Shown here piece by piece: positions 1-6,974 of a stretch of 16,090 nucleotides of DNA. The stretch is taken from NCBI GenBank assembly GCA_016780525.1, contig JADHLR010000019.1, forward strand, positions 1 to 16,090, read 5' to 3'. Every line of letters begins with the position of its first letter. Position 1 is the first letter of the stretch. The notes under the pieces are model-generated. The model was not told where the DNA came from and made no database searches. It worked only from the letters and a program-made list of their open reading frames with translations. The DNA comes from Candidatus Puniceispirillum sp. (GTDB taxonomy: Bacteria; Pseudomonadota; Alphaproteobacteria; Puniceispirillales; Puniceispirillaceae). The translations under genes were made by a program, and so were the position numbers.

Positions 1-637
1 CGCCTATCGCGAGATGGGTTTCCTGCCGGATGCGATGTTTAATTATTTGTTGCGACTTGGCTGGAGCCATGGCGACACTGAATTTTTCAGCCGGGCACAG
101 GCCGTTGACTGGTTTTCGCTGGATCAGGTTGGCAAGTCGCCGGCCCGGTTTGACCTTGAAAAATTGCGCGGGGTGAATGCGCATTATCTGCAACAGCTTG
201 ATGCGGCCAGTCTGTATGATCTGATTCTGCCGCATGTCACATCAACCAGCCAGCACGCAAAAGACCGGGTGATCGCGCTGTTGCCATTGTTTAAAGAGCG
301 CGCCAAAACGCATCTTGATATTCTGCCGCTGCTGGATTTTTTACTGCATGACGGCGCACCGAATATGACCGACGATGCAGCCGCGTTGCTCAACAGTGAG
401 GCCAAAGACAGGCTGTTGAAGCTTGCCGAAACCCTTGCGAACAGCAGTTGGCAAAAAGCTGATTTAGAGCAGAATCTGCAGGCGTTTTTAGAGCATAACG
501 GGCTGAAAATGCGTGATATTGGTTTACCATTGCGGGCCGCTGTAACAGGAATGAAACAAACCCCGTCTATAGTCGACATTATGGCGGCGTTGGGTGAGGA
601 TGAAACCCTTGGCAGACTTCGCCTAGCTTGCAAATAA
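1..637 (+). CDS. gltX: Glutamyl-tRNA synthetase, C-terminal part (5' end outside window)
   Basis: This class I aminoacyl-tRNA synthetase charges tRNA-Glu (and in many alphaproteobacteria also mischarges tRNA-Gln) in the cytoplasm. The reading frame is open from base 2 and ends in TAA at 635-637, giving the last 211 codons; no start is visible. The first residues, AYREMGFLPDAMFNYLLRLG followed by WSHGD, are the conserved stretch just after the KMSKS-type loop of bacterial GltX, so that loop and the Rossmann catalytic core must lie off the left edge. What remains is the stem-contact region and the helical anticodon-binding domain, including the late 'GLKMRDIGLPLRAAVTG' block typical of the C-terminus. 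The family is usually about 440-480 residues, so a little under half is present. The internal ATG at 14 is not a start. Next to gltA on the same strand. Confidence 0.96.
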   Translation, partial: AYREMGFLPDAMFNYLLRLGWSHGDTEFFSRAQAVDWFSLDQVGKSPARFDLEKLRGVNAHYLQQLDAASLYDLILPHVTSTSQHAKDRVIALLPLFKERAKTHLDILPLLDFLLHDGAPNMTDDAAALLNSEAKDRLLKLAETLANSSWQKADLEQNLQAFLEHNGLKMRDIGLPLRAAVTGMKQTPSIVDIMAALGEDETLGRLRLACK

Positions 638-722
638 AGTGAGTTTGCGGTAAATCATTGATCGACGCTGTTGATTAACGCCGGTTCAACAGCCTTCACA
701 TGAATCTATTCCAACTTTGCGC

Positions 723-728
723 GAGAGG
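723..728 (+). promoter_or_regulatory. Ribosome binding site of gltA
   Basis: GAGAGG lies 7 bases before the ATG at 736. An in-frame ATG at 700 has no comparable purine-rich element, so this site decides in favour of the 736 start and removes 12 unconserved residues (MNLFQLCARGSL) from the longest open frame. Confidence 0.7.
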
Positions 729-735
729 TTCGCTT

Positions 736-2043
736 ATGGCCGACAGTCAAAAAACTGAGAAAACTGTTACTGTTACTGACAATAGCACAGGTAAATCAGT
801 CACCCTGCCGGTCAGCAGTGGCAGCATCGGCCCGGATGTCATCGACATTCGCAAACTATATGCCGAAACCGGCATGTTCACTTTCGACCCGGGCTACGGC
901 GCCACCGGATCATGCGTGTCCGGGCTCACCTATATTGACGGTGAAGAAGGTATTTTGCTGCATCGTGGTTATGCCATTGAAGACCTTGCCGAAAAGTCAG
1001 ATTTTCTTGAAGTCGCTTATCTTCTGCTCGAAGGCAATCTGCCAACAGTGCAGGAAAAAGAAAAATTTGATGGTGCCATCACCCGTCACACAATGGTGCA
1101 TGAGCAACTCTCGATCTTTTTACGGGGGTTCCGGCGTGACGCGCATCCAATGGCTATTTTATGCGGCGTCACCGGTGCCTTGTCTGCATTCTACCATGAC
1201 TCGACCGATATTCACGATCCGCAACAGCGGATGATCGCATCGCGCCGGTTAATCGCCAAAATGCCAACCTTGGCGGCGATGGCGTATAAATACTCGCTGG
1301 GCCAGCCATTTAACTATCCACGCAATAATTTGTCATATGCTGAAAACTTTTTGCATATGTGTTTCGCCGTGCCGGCCGAAGAATATGTTGTTGATCCCAT
1401 CCTGGCTGATGCCATGGATAAAATCTTTATCCTGCATGCCGATCACGAGCAAAATGCCTCAACCTCGACAGTGCGTCTTGCCGGATCATCCGGCGCCAAT
1501 CCCTTTGCCTGTATCGCGGCTGGCATCGCTTCTTTATGGGGGCCAGCGCATGGCGGCGCAAACGAAGCCGTGCTGGACATGCTGAACGAGATTGGCCACA
1601 AGAAAAACATTCCTGAATATATTAGCAAAGCACGTGATCGTGATGATCCGTTCCGGCTGTTCGGATTTGGCCACCGGGTGTATAAGAATTTCGATCCGCG
1701 TGCGATGGTTTTGCGCAAGTCCTGCCATGATGTGCTGGACAAGCTGGGGATACATGACCCGCTACTTGAACTCGCAATGGAGTTGGAACGCATTGCCACC
1801 GAAGATAGCTATTTCATTGAAAAGAAGCTCTATCCGAATGTGGATTTCTATTCAGGCATTATTCTCAAAGCCATGGGATTCCCGACATCAATGTTTACCG
1901 TGCTGTTTGCTGTTGCCCGTACAACCGGCTGGATCGCGCAATGGAACGAGATGATCAAGGACCCGGCACAGCGTATCGGCAGGCCCCGGCAACTCTATAC
2001 AGGCCCGGAACAGCGCGCCTATATTGATCTGTCGAAACGTTAA
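736..2043 (+). CDS. gltA: Citrate synthase (type II), TCA cycle
   Basis: Condenses oxaloacetate and acetyl-CoA to citrate, the entry step of the TCA cycle, in the cytoplasm. Predicted 435 residues, close to the 427-435 of hexameric type II enzymes. The catalytic triad is intact: His272 in GPAHGGAN, His313 in FGFGHRVYKNFDPRA and Asp370 in NVDFYSG, matching E. coli His264, His305 and Asp362 with a constant offset of 8. The N-terminal small beta domain (DIRKLYAETGMFTFDPGYG) is typical of the type II family. The start at 736 is chosen for its GAGAGG site 7 bases upstream. It follows gltX by 98 bases in which I found no convincing promoter or terminator. Its TAA (2041-2043) overlaps the stop of the convergent lpxB. 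Nothing unusual in the protein. Confidence 0.98.
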   Translation: MADSQKTEKTVTVTDNSTGKSVTLPVSSGSIGPDVIDIRKLYAETGMFTFDPGYGATGSCVSGLTYIDGEEGILLHRGYAIEDLAEKSDFLEVAYLLLEGNLPTVQEKEKFDGAITRHTMVHEQLSIFLRGFRRDAHPMAILCGVTGALSAFYHDSTDIHDPQQRMIASRRLIAKMPTLAAMAYKYSLGQPFNYPRNNLSYAENFLHMCFAVPAEEYVVDPILADAMDKIFILHADHEQNASTSTVRLAGSSGANPFACIAAGIASLWGPAHGGANEAVLDMLNEIGHKKNIPEYISKARDRDDPFRLFGFGHRVYKNFDPRAMVLRKSCHDVLDKLGIHDPLLELAMELERIATEDSYFIEKKLYPNVDFYSGIILKAMGFPTSMFTVLFAVARTTGWIAQWNEMIKDPAQRIGRPRQLYTGPEQRAYIDLSKR

Positions 2044-3227
2044 GCAGATGCCTTGGGCAGCAGCCAGTTGCCAAGTGCTGCCGCCACCAACTGATCAAAA
2101 CCGTCAGCCTCGCGAACCAGACAAGAGCGCAGTTCCATGGCTGTGTGATAGGCTTTCATTTTTGCCTGCGGATCGTTCAGCGTACGGCTAACAGCCTCTG
2201 CCAGATGCGCCGCCGTCAAGTTTTCCTGAAACAAAAATGGATAAACCTCACGCCCTAAAATGGCATTTGGCAAAATCACTTTCTGCATATCAACAATCAT
2301 CCTGCCGAGTGTGGCGCTGAGCCATGACGCCTTGTAACAGGCGACACCCGGCGCCCCAAAAAGTGCCGCCTCTAGCGTCACCGTGCCTGACGCCGCAATC
2401 ACCGCGTCACAGTCGGCCAGCACCTCTGCCAGATGCTGATCACCATCGACAATTTCAATCGGCTGTTCAGCGCAAAGCGCGCTGATCATATGGTGGTATT
2501 TTGGCACCGCCGGCAAAGTGACAACGGCGTTTGGAAAATTCCGCCGCAATTTGCCCACCGCCCCCACCATAACAGGCAAAATCTGGTTAATTTCAGAATT
2601 GCGACTGCCCGGCAAAAGCGCAATGCGCGGCGCGAATGATGCTGTGCCAGAGGATCTTGAACCAGAGGATCTTGAGCCAGAGGGTGATTTCGGCTTTTGC
2701 GCCTGTATGTCAAAAGCTGCCGGATGCCCAATAAAGTGGCTTTCCAAACCGAGCGGCGCAAAATAATCCGGTTCAAACGGAAACAGGCAGAACAGCCCAT
2801 CAAAGGCCCGGGCGAATTTATGCCGCCGCCATTTGCCCCATGCCCAAACCGTCGGGGCAACAGTGTGAATAATCGGGGCCGACCAACCATGACGCTGCAT
2901 CTGCCGCCTTAAACGCGCTGCAAAACGTACCGAAAAGCCTTTCGCATCAACGGTCAATATCAGTTTCGGTCGCTGCTGCAGTGCCAAATCAACCAGCTCA
3001 TCAGCAAACGCCGACAGCTGCCGATAATGCTGTATGGCCGCACCAACGCCGATCAGTGATAATCGGCTCATATCACCGACCGAGCGCAAGCCTTCGGCGG
3101 CCATATGCGGCCCGCCCAGCCCAATCCATTGCTGTTGACCATAATGCTGATGCACCGCCCGCATCATCCGGCTTGCCAGCACATCTCCTGACGCCTCACC
3201 CGCTAGAATGAAGATTGGCGCGGTCAT
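2040..3227 (-). CDS. lpxB: Lipid-A-disaccharide synthase
   Basis: GT-B glycosyltransferase (family GT19) that joins UDP-2,3-diacylglucosamine and lipid X into the tetra-acylated disaccharide of lipid A, at the cytoplasmic face of the inner membrane. Predicted 395 residues (E. coli 382). GEASGD lies at residues 10-15, Asp94 in TVDA matches the E. coli catalytic Asp98, and LLPGSR at 204-209 ends in the equivalent of Arg201. The ATG at 3227 is chosen because it forms an ATGA overlap with the lpxI stop; the frame runs 17 codons further upstream, but those residues are not family-like. Translation is probably coupled to lpxI. Odd point: residues about 183-197 are a Ser/Gly/Arg repeat (SGSRS twice, then SGTAS), coded by a 15-bp tandem repeat, in the linker before the C-terminal nucleotide-binding domain. 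Last gene of the - strand cluster. Confidence 0.97.
   Translation of the reverse strand: MTAPIFILAGEASGDVLASRMMRAVHQHYGQQQWIGLGGPHMAAEGLRSVGDMSRLSLIGVGAAIQHYRQLSAFADELVDLALQQRPKLILTVDAKGFSVRFAARLRRQMQRHGWSAPIIHTVAPTVWAWGKWRRHKFARAFDGLFCLFPFEPDYFAPLGLESHFIGHPAAFDIQAQKPKSPSGSRSSGSRSSGTASFAPRIALLPGSRNSEINQILPVMVGAVGKLRRNFPNAVVTLPAVPKYHHMISALCAEQPIEIVDGDQHLAEVLADCDAVIAASGTVTLEAALFGAPGVACYKASWLSATLGRMIVDMQKVILPNAILGREVYPFLFQENLTAAHLAEAVSRTLNDPQAKMKAYHTAMELRSCLVREADGFDQLVAAALGNWLLPKASA
2647..2683 (-). repeat. 15-bp in-frame tandem repeat inside lpxB
   Basis: On the + strand ccagaggatcttgaa (2647-2661) is followed by ccagaggatcttgag (2662-2676) and a partial third copy, ccagagg (2677-2683). The unit is 5 codons, so copy-number change keeps the lpxB frame. 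It codes for the SGSRS repeats in the linker between the two Rossmann-like domains. Confidence 0.9.
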
Positions 3228-4045
3228 TTTCGCGCCGTTGCTGATATGCCGACAAATGTCAGCCGGTGTTTTTCGCATAAATCCGAGATAAGCGGCAGAT
3301 CATCAGCCAACATCACCGCACCAGCCTCAACCGCCAGAACATGAATGCCGGCCGCCGCCGCCGCTTGCAGCGTATCACCCCCGATAAAAGGAGTATCCAG
3401 CCGCTGATCCTGTCCCGATTTTTGCATTTTCACAAACACCGCCACCCCGGCATGGCTGTCGATCAGCCCGGCTGAACGCGCCAGCATTGCCGATGTGCCC
3501 TCGGCAGCTTCAATCGCCAGAATCCGCCCATTCTGAACGACAACTGCCTGACCAACATCACTGTTTCCCAAACGATCCAACAGATCGACACCGATCTCAA
3601 TCATAGTTTCGCCAGCGGCGTCCAGCGGTGGGCCAGCAACATGCCCCAGCGGCATGGCACGGTCTGTCAGAAATTGTGAAACAGGCAAGGTGGTGATGCC
3701 ATGCTCGGCAAAATATTGGGTGATGACCCGCAAAACCGAATCATCGCCACGTCGCACTAATTTGCTCAAAAGTTTGATCGCTGCGGCATCGGGGCGAAGC
3801 GCCGCCAGCGATGGCCACGCCACCTTACCGACCATCACCAGCTCGCTACAGCCACATTTATTCAGCTGGCGCTGGATATGGCCAATCGCACCAAGCCTGA
3901 CGGACTGTACCGTAAAACCGTCAAAGGCAGCATCCGCCTGCCCCTCGATCGCGAAGATAAACACTTCATAACCAAGTCCAGCGGCTGCCTTGGCAACCTG
4001 CAGCGGCAACACCCCACGCCCGGCAATAATGGCAAGATGCGTCAT
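3224..4045 (-). CDS. lpxI: UDP-2,3-diacylglucosamine pyrophosphatase, LpxI type
   Basis: Hydrolyses UDP-2,3-diacylglucosamine to lipid X plus UMP, the step before LpxB. LpxI is the unrelated replacement for LpxH in most alphaproteobacteria, described in Caulobacter. Predicted 273 residues, a usual length. The N-terminal MTHLAIIAGRGVLPLQVAKA and the C-terminal block with GQDQRLDTPFIGGDTL are family hallmarks. Asp217 in RLDTPFIG probably corresponds to the catalytic Asp225 of Caulobacter LpxI; this is inferred from motif position, not from an alignment. The ATG at 4045 is preferred: GGGAG at 4055-4051 sits 5 bases before it but only 2 bases before an adjacent in-frame GTG at 4048. The gene begins 21 bases after lpxA, and its TGA overlaps the lpxB ATG. 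Confidence 0.95.
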   Translation of the reverse strand: MTHLAIIAGRGVLPLQVAKAAAGLGYEVFIFAIEGQADAAFDGFTVQSVRLGAIGHIQRQLNKCGCSELVMVGKVAWPSLAALRPDAAAIKLLSKLVRRGDDSVLRVITQYFAEHGITTLPVSQFLTDRAMPLGHVAGPPLDAAGETMIEIGVDLLDRLGNSDVGQAVVVQNGRILAIEAAEGTSAMLARSAGLIDSHAGVAVFVKMQKSGQDQRLDTPFIGGDTLQAAAAAGIHVLAVEAGAVMLADDLPLISDLCEKHRLTFVGISATARK

Positions 4046-4050
4046 CACCT

Positions 4051-4055
4051 CTCCC
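4051..4055 (-). promoter_or_regulatory. Ribosome binding site of lpxI
   Basis: GGGAG read on the - strand, 5 bases before the ATG at 4045. The spacing to the adjacent GTG at 4048 would be only 2 bases, which favours the ATG as start. Confidence 0.6.
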
Positions 4056-4066
4056 GCTCCACAGCG

Positions 4067-4861
4067 TTATGGTCGCTTATAGGTCTGACATACCCCATTG
4101 CGGCCTGCGGTTTTGATAAATTCAAACACAGCATCATATTCGGCAGTGCCTGAAAACCGCTCTTGTACAGCCGCCAGCCGCGTCGCAAACAGCCCGTTAC
4201 CACGAATAAGGTTACGGAATAAAGCGCGCAAACCGGCAATGATTTCGGGCGAAAATCCCCGCCGTTCAAGACCGATCACATTAATGCCACTCAAAGTGGC
4301 ACGGTTACCCGCTGCGATGGTGAACGGCATCACATCTGCGTCAACCAGACTATGCGCACCAACCATCGCATGCGCACCAACCCGGCACCATTGCTGAACA
4401 GCCGCAAAACCGCCCAACATGACATGATCACCAATCTCCACATGGCCGCCAAGTGCAGCATTATTGGCAAAAATAACATGATCGCCGACCACGCAATCAT
4501 GCGCCACATGCGCACCAGCAAAAAACAACCCGTTATTGCCAACGATTGTTTGCATCGCGCCAATCGCCGTGCCCGGATGCATCGTCACATGTTCACGGAT
4601 CACACAATTTGCGCCGATATGTAATTCGGACGGCTCGCCGTCATAACGGGTATGTTGTGGGGTGGCCCCAAGCACGGCAAACGACCAGACCTCGCAACCA
4701 GCACCAACAGTTGTATAACCGTCAATCACGACATGGCTGTGCAGTTTGACCCCATCGCCAAGGGTCACATGCGGGCCAACAACACTGTAAGCGCCAATGG
4801 TAACGCCGCTACCCAGCTGTGCGGCGGCGTCGATAATCGCTGTTGGATGAATGGTTTGCAT
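4067..4861 (-). CDS. lpxA: Acyl-ACP:UDP-N-acetylglucosamine O-acyltransferase
   Basis: Catalyses the first step of lipid A synthesis, transfer of a 3-hydroxyacyl chain from ACP to the 3 position of UDP-GlcNAc, in the cytoplasm as a trimer. Predicted 264 residues (E. coli 262). Left-handed beta-helix hexapeptide repeats fill about residues 1-185, followed by the helical C-terminal domain. The general base is present as His121 in AGAHVAHDC (E. coli His125); His118, His140 and Arg200 match E. coli His122, His144 and Arg204. Three positions differ from E. coli: Gln156 for His160, His70 for Asp74 in the sugar-binding segment (TPQHTRY), and Ala169 for the acyl-ruler Gly173. These may alter chain length or acceptor choice, but that is inference. 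The start ATG lies 3 bases after the fabZ stop, so translation is probably coupled. Confidence 0.97.
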   Translation of the reverse strand: MQTIHPTAIIDAAAQLGSGVTIGAYSVVGPHVTLGDGVKLHSHVVIDGYTTVGAGCEVWSFAVLGATPQHTRYDGEPSELHIGANCVIREHVTMHPGTAIGAMQTIVGNNGLFFAGAHVAHDCVVGDHVIFANNAALGGHVEIGDHVMLGGFAAVQQWCRVGAHAMVGAHSLVDADVMPFTIAAGNRATLSGINVIGLERRGFSPEIIAGLRALFRNLIRGNGLFATRLAAVQERFSGTAEYDAVFEFIKTAGRNGVCQTYKRP

Positions 4862-4864
4862 GGC

Positions 4865-5323
4865 TTAACGATCCGGATCGACGATCATCGCGCCAAAATC
4901 GGCCTCAGCGACAAGCTTGCCGTCGACTGTGGCTTTACCGGTAAATTTCCACAATGGCCCCTTGTTGGTGTTCTTGACCGCATGCAGTTTGATCACATCA
5001 CCCGGCCGAACCGGCTGGCGAAATCTGGCTTTTTCTATGGTGGTGAAAAACACCAATTTACCCTGTGCCAGATCTGGCATAGTGGCCGCCACCAGAACCG
5101 CCGCAGTTTGCGCAAGCGCCTCGACAATCAAAACCCCCGGCATCACCGGAAAATCCGGGAAATGGCCGGCAAAATATGGCTCATTGCCACTGACGGCTTT
5201 AATGCCGGTGGCCTCGCTGTCCAATACAACATCTTCCACCCGGTCGATAAGCAAAATGGGTGCGCGATGCGGTATCATTTTTTTAATCTGATCAATATTG
5301 ATGACCTCGATCACCTCTGCCAT
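4865..5323 (-). CDS. fabZ: 3-hydroxyacyl-[acyl-carrier-protein] dehydratase FabZ
   Basis: Dehydrates 3-hydroxyacyl-ACP to trans-2-enoyl-ACP in fatty acid elongation, and so competes with LpxA and LpxD for the 3-hydroxyacyl-ACP pool. Predicted 152 residues, the normal size for a single hot-dog fold. The catalytic pair is visible as His54 in GHFPDFPVMPG and Glu68 in IVEALAQ. IPHRAPILLIDRV near residues 17-29 is the usual N-terminal block. The ATG at 5323 is preferred because GAGGG at 5336-5332 is 8 bases upstream; an in-frame GTG at 5329 would be only 2 bases from it. It sits between lpxD (23-base gap) and lpxA (3-base gap), the common arrangement that ties acyl supply to lipid A synthesis. Confidence 0.97.
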   Translation of the reverse strand: MAEVIEVINIDQIKKMIPHRAPILLIDRVEDVVLDSEATGIKAVSGNEPYFAGHFPDFPVMPGVLIVEALAQTAAVLVAATMPDLAQGKLVFFTTIEKARFRQPVRPGDVIKLHAVKNTNKGPLWKFTGKATVDGKLVAEADFGAMIVDPDR

Positions 5324-5331
5324 AACCACTA

Positions 5332-5336
5332 CCCTC
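5332..5336 (-). promoter_or_regulatory. Ribosome binding site of fabZ
   Basis: GAGGG on the - strand, 8 bases before the ATG at 5323. It decides against the GTG at 5329, which would lie too close. Confidence 0.6.
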
Positions 5337-5346
5337 TTACCCGTCC

Positions 5347-6360
5347 CTAATCTTTATTATTTTTCCGCGCCGCTTTGGAGGCTTTCGTCAAACGCCGCAA
5401 TGCCGCACATTCGCGCCAGAATTGCCCAGCGTCAATAGCCGGAAACCCGGCCATTTGACTGTGCGGCGCGACATCCTTGGTTACACCACTGCGGGCCGTC
5501 AGTATAGCACCATCCGCGATCGTCAGATGCTGTGCAATGCCCACCTGCCCGCCTATTTGCACATCTGCACCAATGGTAACGCTGCCTGATATGCCGCATT
5601 GTGCCGCCATTACCACCCGGTCTCCGAGCTGAACATTGTGCGCAATATGGCATAAATTATCGATCATCACCGAATTGCCAAACACCGTATCGCCAAGGCT
5701 GCCACGATCAATTGCACAATGGCTGCCAATACTGCATGCATCGGCGATGCTTACAATACCAACATGCGGCAGTCTGACCGCACCTTTTTCGGTCATCTCA
5801 AATCCGAACCCGCCATCGCCAATAATGGTGCCAGAGCCGATCACAACCTTGTTGCCAATGCGGCAATGCGACAACACGCTATTTGACCCGATATGGCACC
5901 CGTCACCCATGACAACACCAGCCTGAATCACAGCCCCGGCATCAATCCGGCACTCTGCGCCAATGATTGTGCCCGGCGCGATAGACGCATGCGGATGCAC
6001 CCACGCGGTTTTATCAATAAGGCTTTTTTCGTGCGACATATCGGCGGGCTGAACAATCATCTCAAGCGCCGCTGCAAATGCTCTTCGCGGGTGCTTTACG
6101 ACCAGATATATCAGTCCATTATCAGCGCGCTCAGCGTTTTCAGCCGTGGTGATGATAATGCTGCCTGCCTCGGGGGACACGCCTGCCGGAATAGCTGATG
6201 TCTGGAACGTCACATCGCCATTGCCGGCTTCTGCCAGTGGCGCCACGCCGGTGATCGGCTGCTGGCGCATCTGGCCATGCAGCACCGCCCCAAGCCGCGC
6301 GGCAAGATCGGTCACAGTGATGTCATCAACAATACGGAAAAATCTGTGATCAACCGGCAT
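5347..6360 (-). CDS. lpxD: UDP-3-O-acylglucosamine N-acyltransferase
   Basis: Transfers the second 3-hydroxyacyl chain, to the 2-amino group of UDP-3-O-acylglucosamine, in the third step of lipid A synthesis; cytoplasmic trimer. Predicted 337 residues (E. coli 341). Residues about 1-105 form the uridine-binding domain, about 115-295 the left-handed beta-helix of hexapeptide repeats, and the last 40 a basic helical tail ending in KASKAARKNNKD. The catalytic His is His241 in CHIAHNVQLGD, equivalent to E. coli His239. The start at 6360 is the first ATG; an in-frame TTG directly precedes it. The ribosome binding site is weak (GGCGGTGG just upstream), and the gene starts 11 bases after skp, so coupling to skp is plausible. 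Confidence 0.97.
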   Translation of the reverse strand: MPVDHRFFRIVDDITVTDLAARLGAVLHGQMRQQPITGVAPLAEAGNGDVTFQTSAIPAGVSPEAGSIIITTAENAERADNGLIYLVVKHPRRAFAAALEMIVQPADMSHEKSLIDKTAWVHPHASIAPGTIIGAECRIDAGAVIQAGVVMGDGCHIGSNSVLSHCRIGNKVVIGSGTIIGDGGFGFEMTEKGAVRLPHVGIVSIADACSIGSHCAIDRGSLGDTVFGNSVMIDNLCHIAHNVQLGDRVVMAAQCGISGSVTIGADVQIGGQVGIAQHLTIADGAILTARSGVTKDVAPHSQMAGFPAIDAGQFWRECAALRRLTKASKAARKNNKD

Positions 6361-6371
6361 CAAACCACCGC

Positions 6372-6974
6372 CTATTGCGACTGTGGTTTTTGCACTTCAA
6401 TCTCGATACGTGCATTTTTTGTGCGCTCATTCAGCCGCTTCAAAACTTCCTCAGAAATGTTCAGATGCGGCAGGAATATCAGGCTGGAATCCCGTTGCAA
6501 GACCAGGTCTAACTGCATCTCTGATGCGATTTCAGTGATCACGGAAATGGCCTCGGCGCGAATATCTGACTGGGCTTTTTGGTACGCGTTATCAATAGAT
6601 TGTCGCTGCTTCTGAATGTCTTGCTGAAGCCGTGTAACACGCGCCTGAAAGGCTTTAATCTGCTTGTCATACTCCTCGGCAGAGAGCAATTCACGCTTTG
6701 ACATCAGGTCACGCTCAGTTTGCTGTAATTCAGATTCAACTTTACTGAACTCGCTCTGAAATTTTTGCCGCTGCACATCCAAAAGCTCGCGCACTTTTAC
6801 ATTCGCATCGGCCGCCCGCAACACCCCATTCAAATCGGCAAGACCAATGCGTCGCACCTCCATCGATGGTGTGGTGTCTGGTGAGGCTGTTGTGGTCTGC
6901 GCCGAAACCATCGCCGTACCGCACATAACGCAGCCGATGAACGCCCCCAGAAAACTAGCGATATATGTTTTCAT
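6372..6974 (-). CDS. skp: Periplasmic chaperone of the Skp/OmpH family
   Basis: Predicted holdase that binds unfolded outer membrane proteins leaving the Sec translocon and carries them toward BamA. 200 residues, longer than the 161 of E. coli Skp, as is common in alphaproteobacteria. A Sec signal peptide is clear: MKTYIASFLGAFIGC leads into a hydrophobic core ending at AMVSA, with likely cleavage before Gln26. Residues about 41-58 (RRIGLADLNGVLRAADANV) are the conserved beta-strand block of the OmpH domain. About 60-145 is a long charged coiled coil rich in Gln, Glu, Lys and Arg, the tentacle region. The ATG directly abuts the bamA stop (TAAATG), and its GAGG ribosome binding site (6984-6981) lies inside the last bamA codons, 6 bases away. 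This suggests tight co-translation with BamA. Confidence 0.92.
   Translation of the reverse strand: MKTYIASFLGAFIGCVMCGTAMVSAQTTTASPDTTPSMEVRRIGLADLNGVLRAADANVKVRELLDVQRQKFQSEFSKVESELQQTERDLMSKRELLSAEEYDKQIKAFQARVTRLQQDIQKQRQSIDNAYQKAQSDIRAEAISVITEIASEMQLDLVLQRDSSLIFLPHLNISEEVLKRLNERTKNARIEIEVQKPQSQ

Noticed and set aside
184..633. Open frame of 149 codons on the - strand opposite gltX
   Set aside because: Ser- and Cys-rich antisense shadow of the well-conserved GltX C-terminal domain, without a ribosome binding site.
638..735. Promoter or terminator in the gltX-gltA gap
   Set aside because: Several TTGAT-like strings occur, but none has a matching -10 box at 16-18 bases. An imperfect inverted repeat around 648-685 (AATCA/TGATT with CGG/CCG) is too broken and lacks a T run.
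3228..3278. Longer lpxB with 17 extra N-terminal residues
   Set aside because: The extra residues overlap lpxI and are not family-like; the ATGA junction at 3227-3224 gives the standard N-terminus MTAPIFILAGEASGD.
4652..5350. Long open frame on the + strand (232 codons) opposite fabZ and lpxA
   Set aside because: It runs antisense to two clearly conserved genes, its translation resembles no known family and is rich in His, Arg and Asn as expected from complementing coding sequence.
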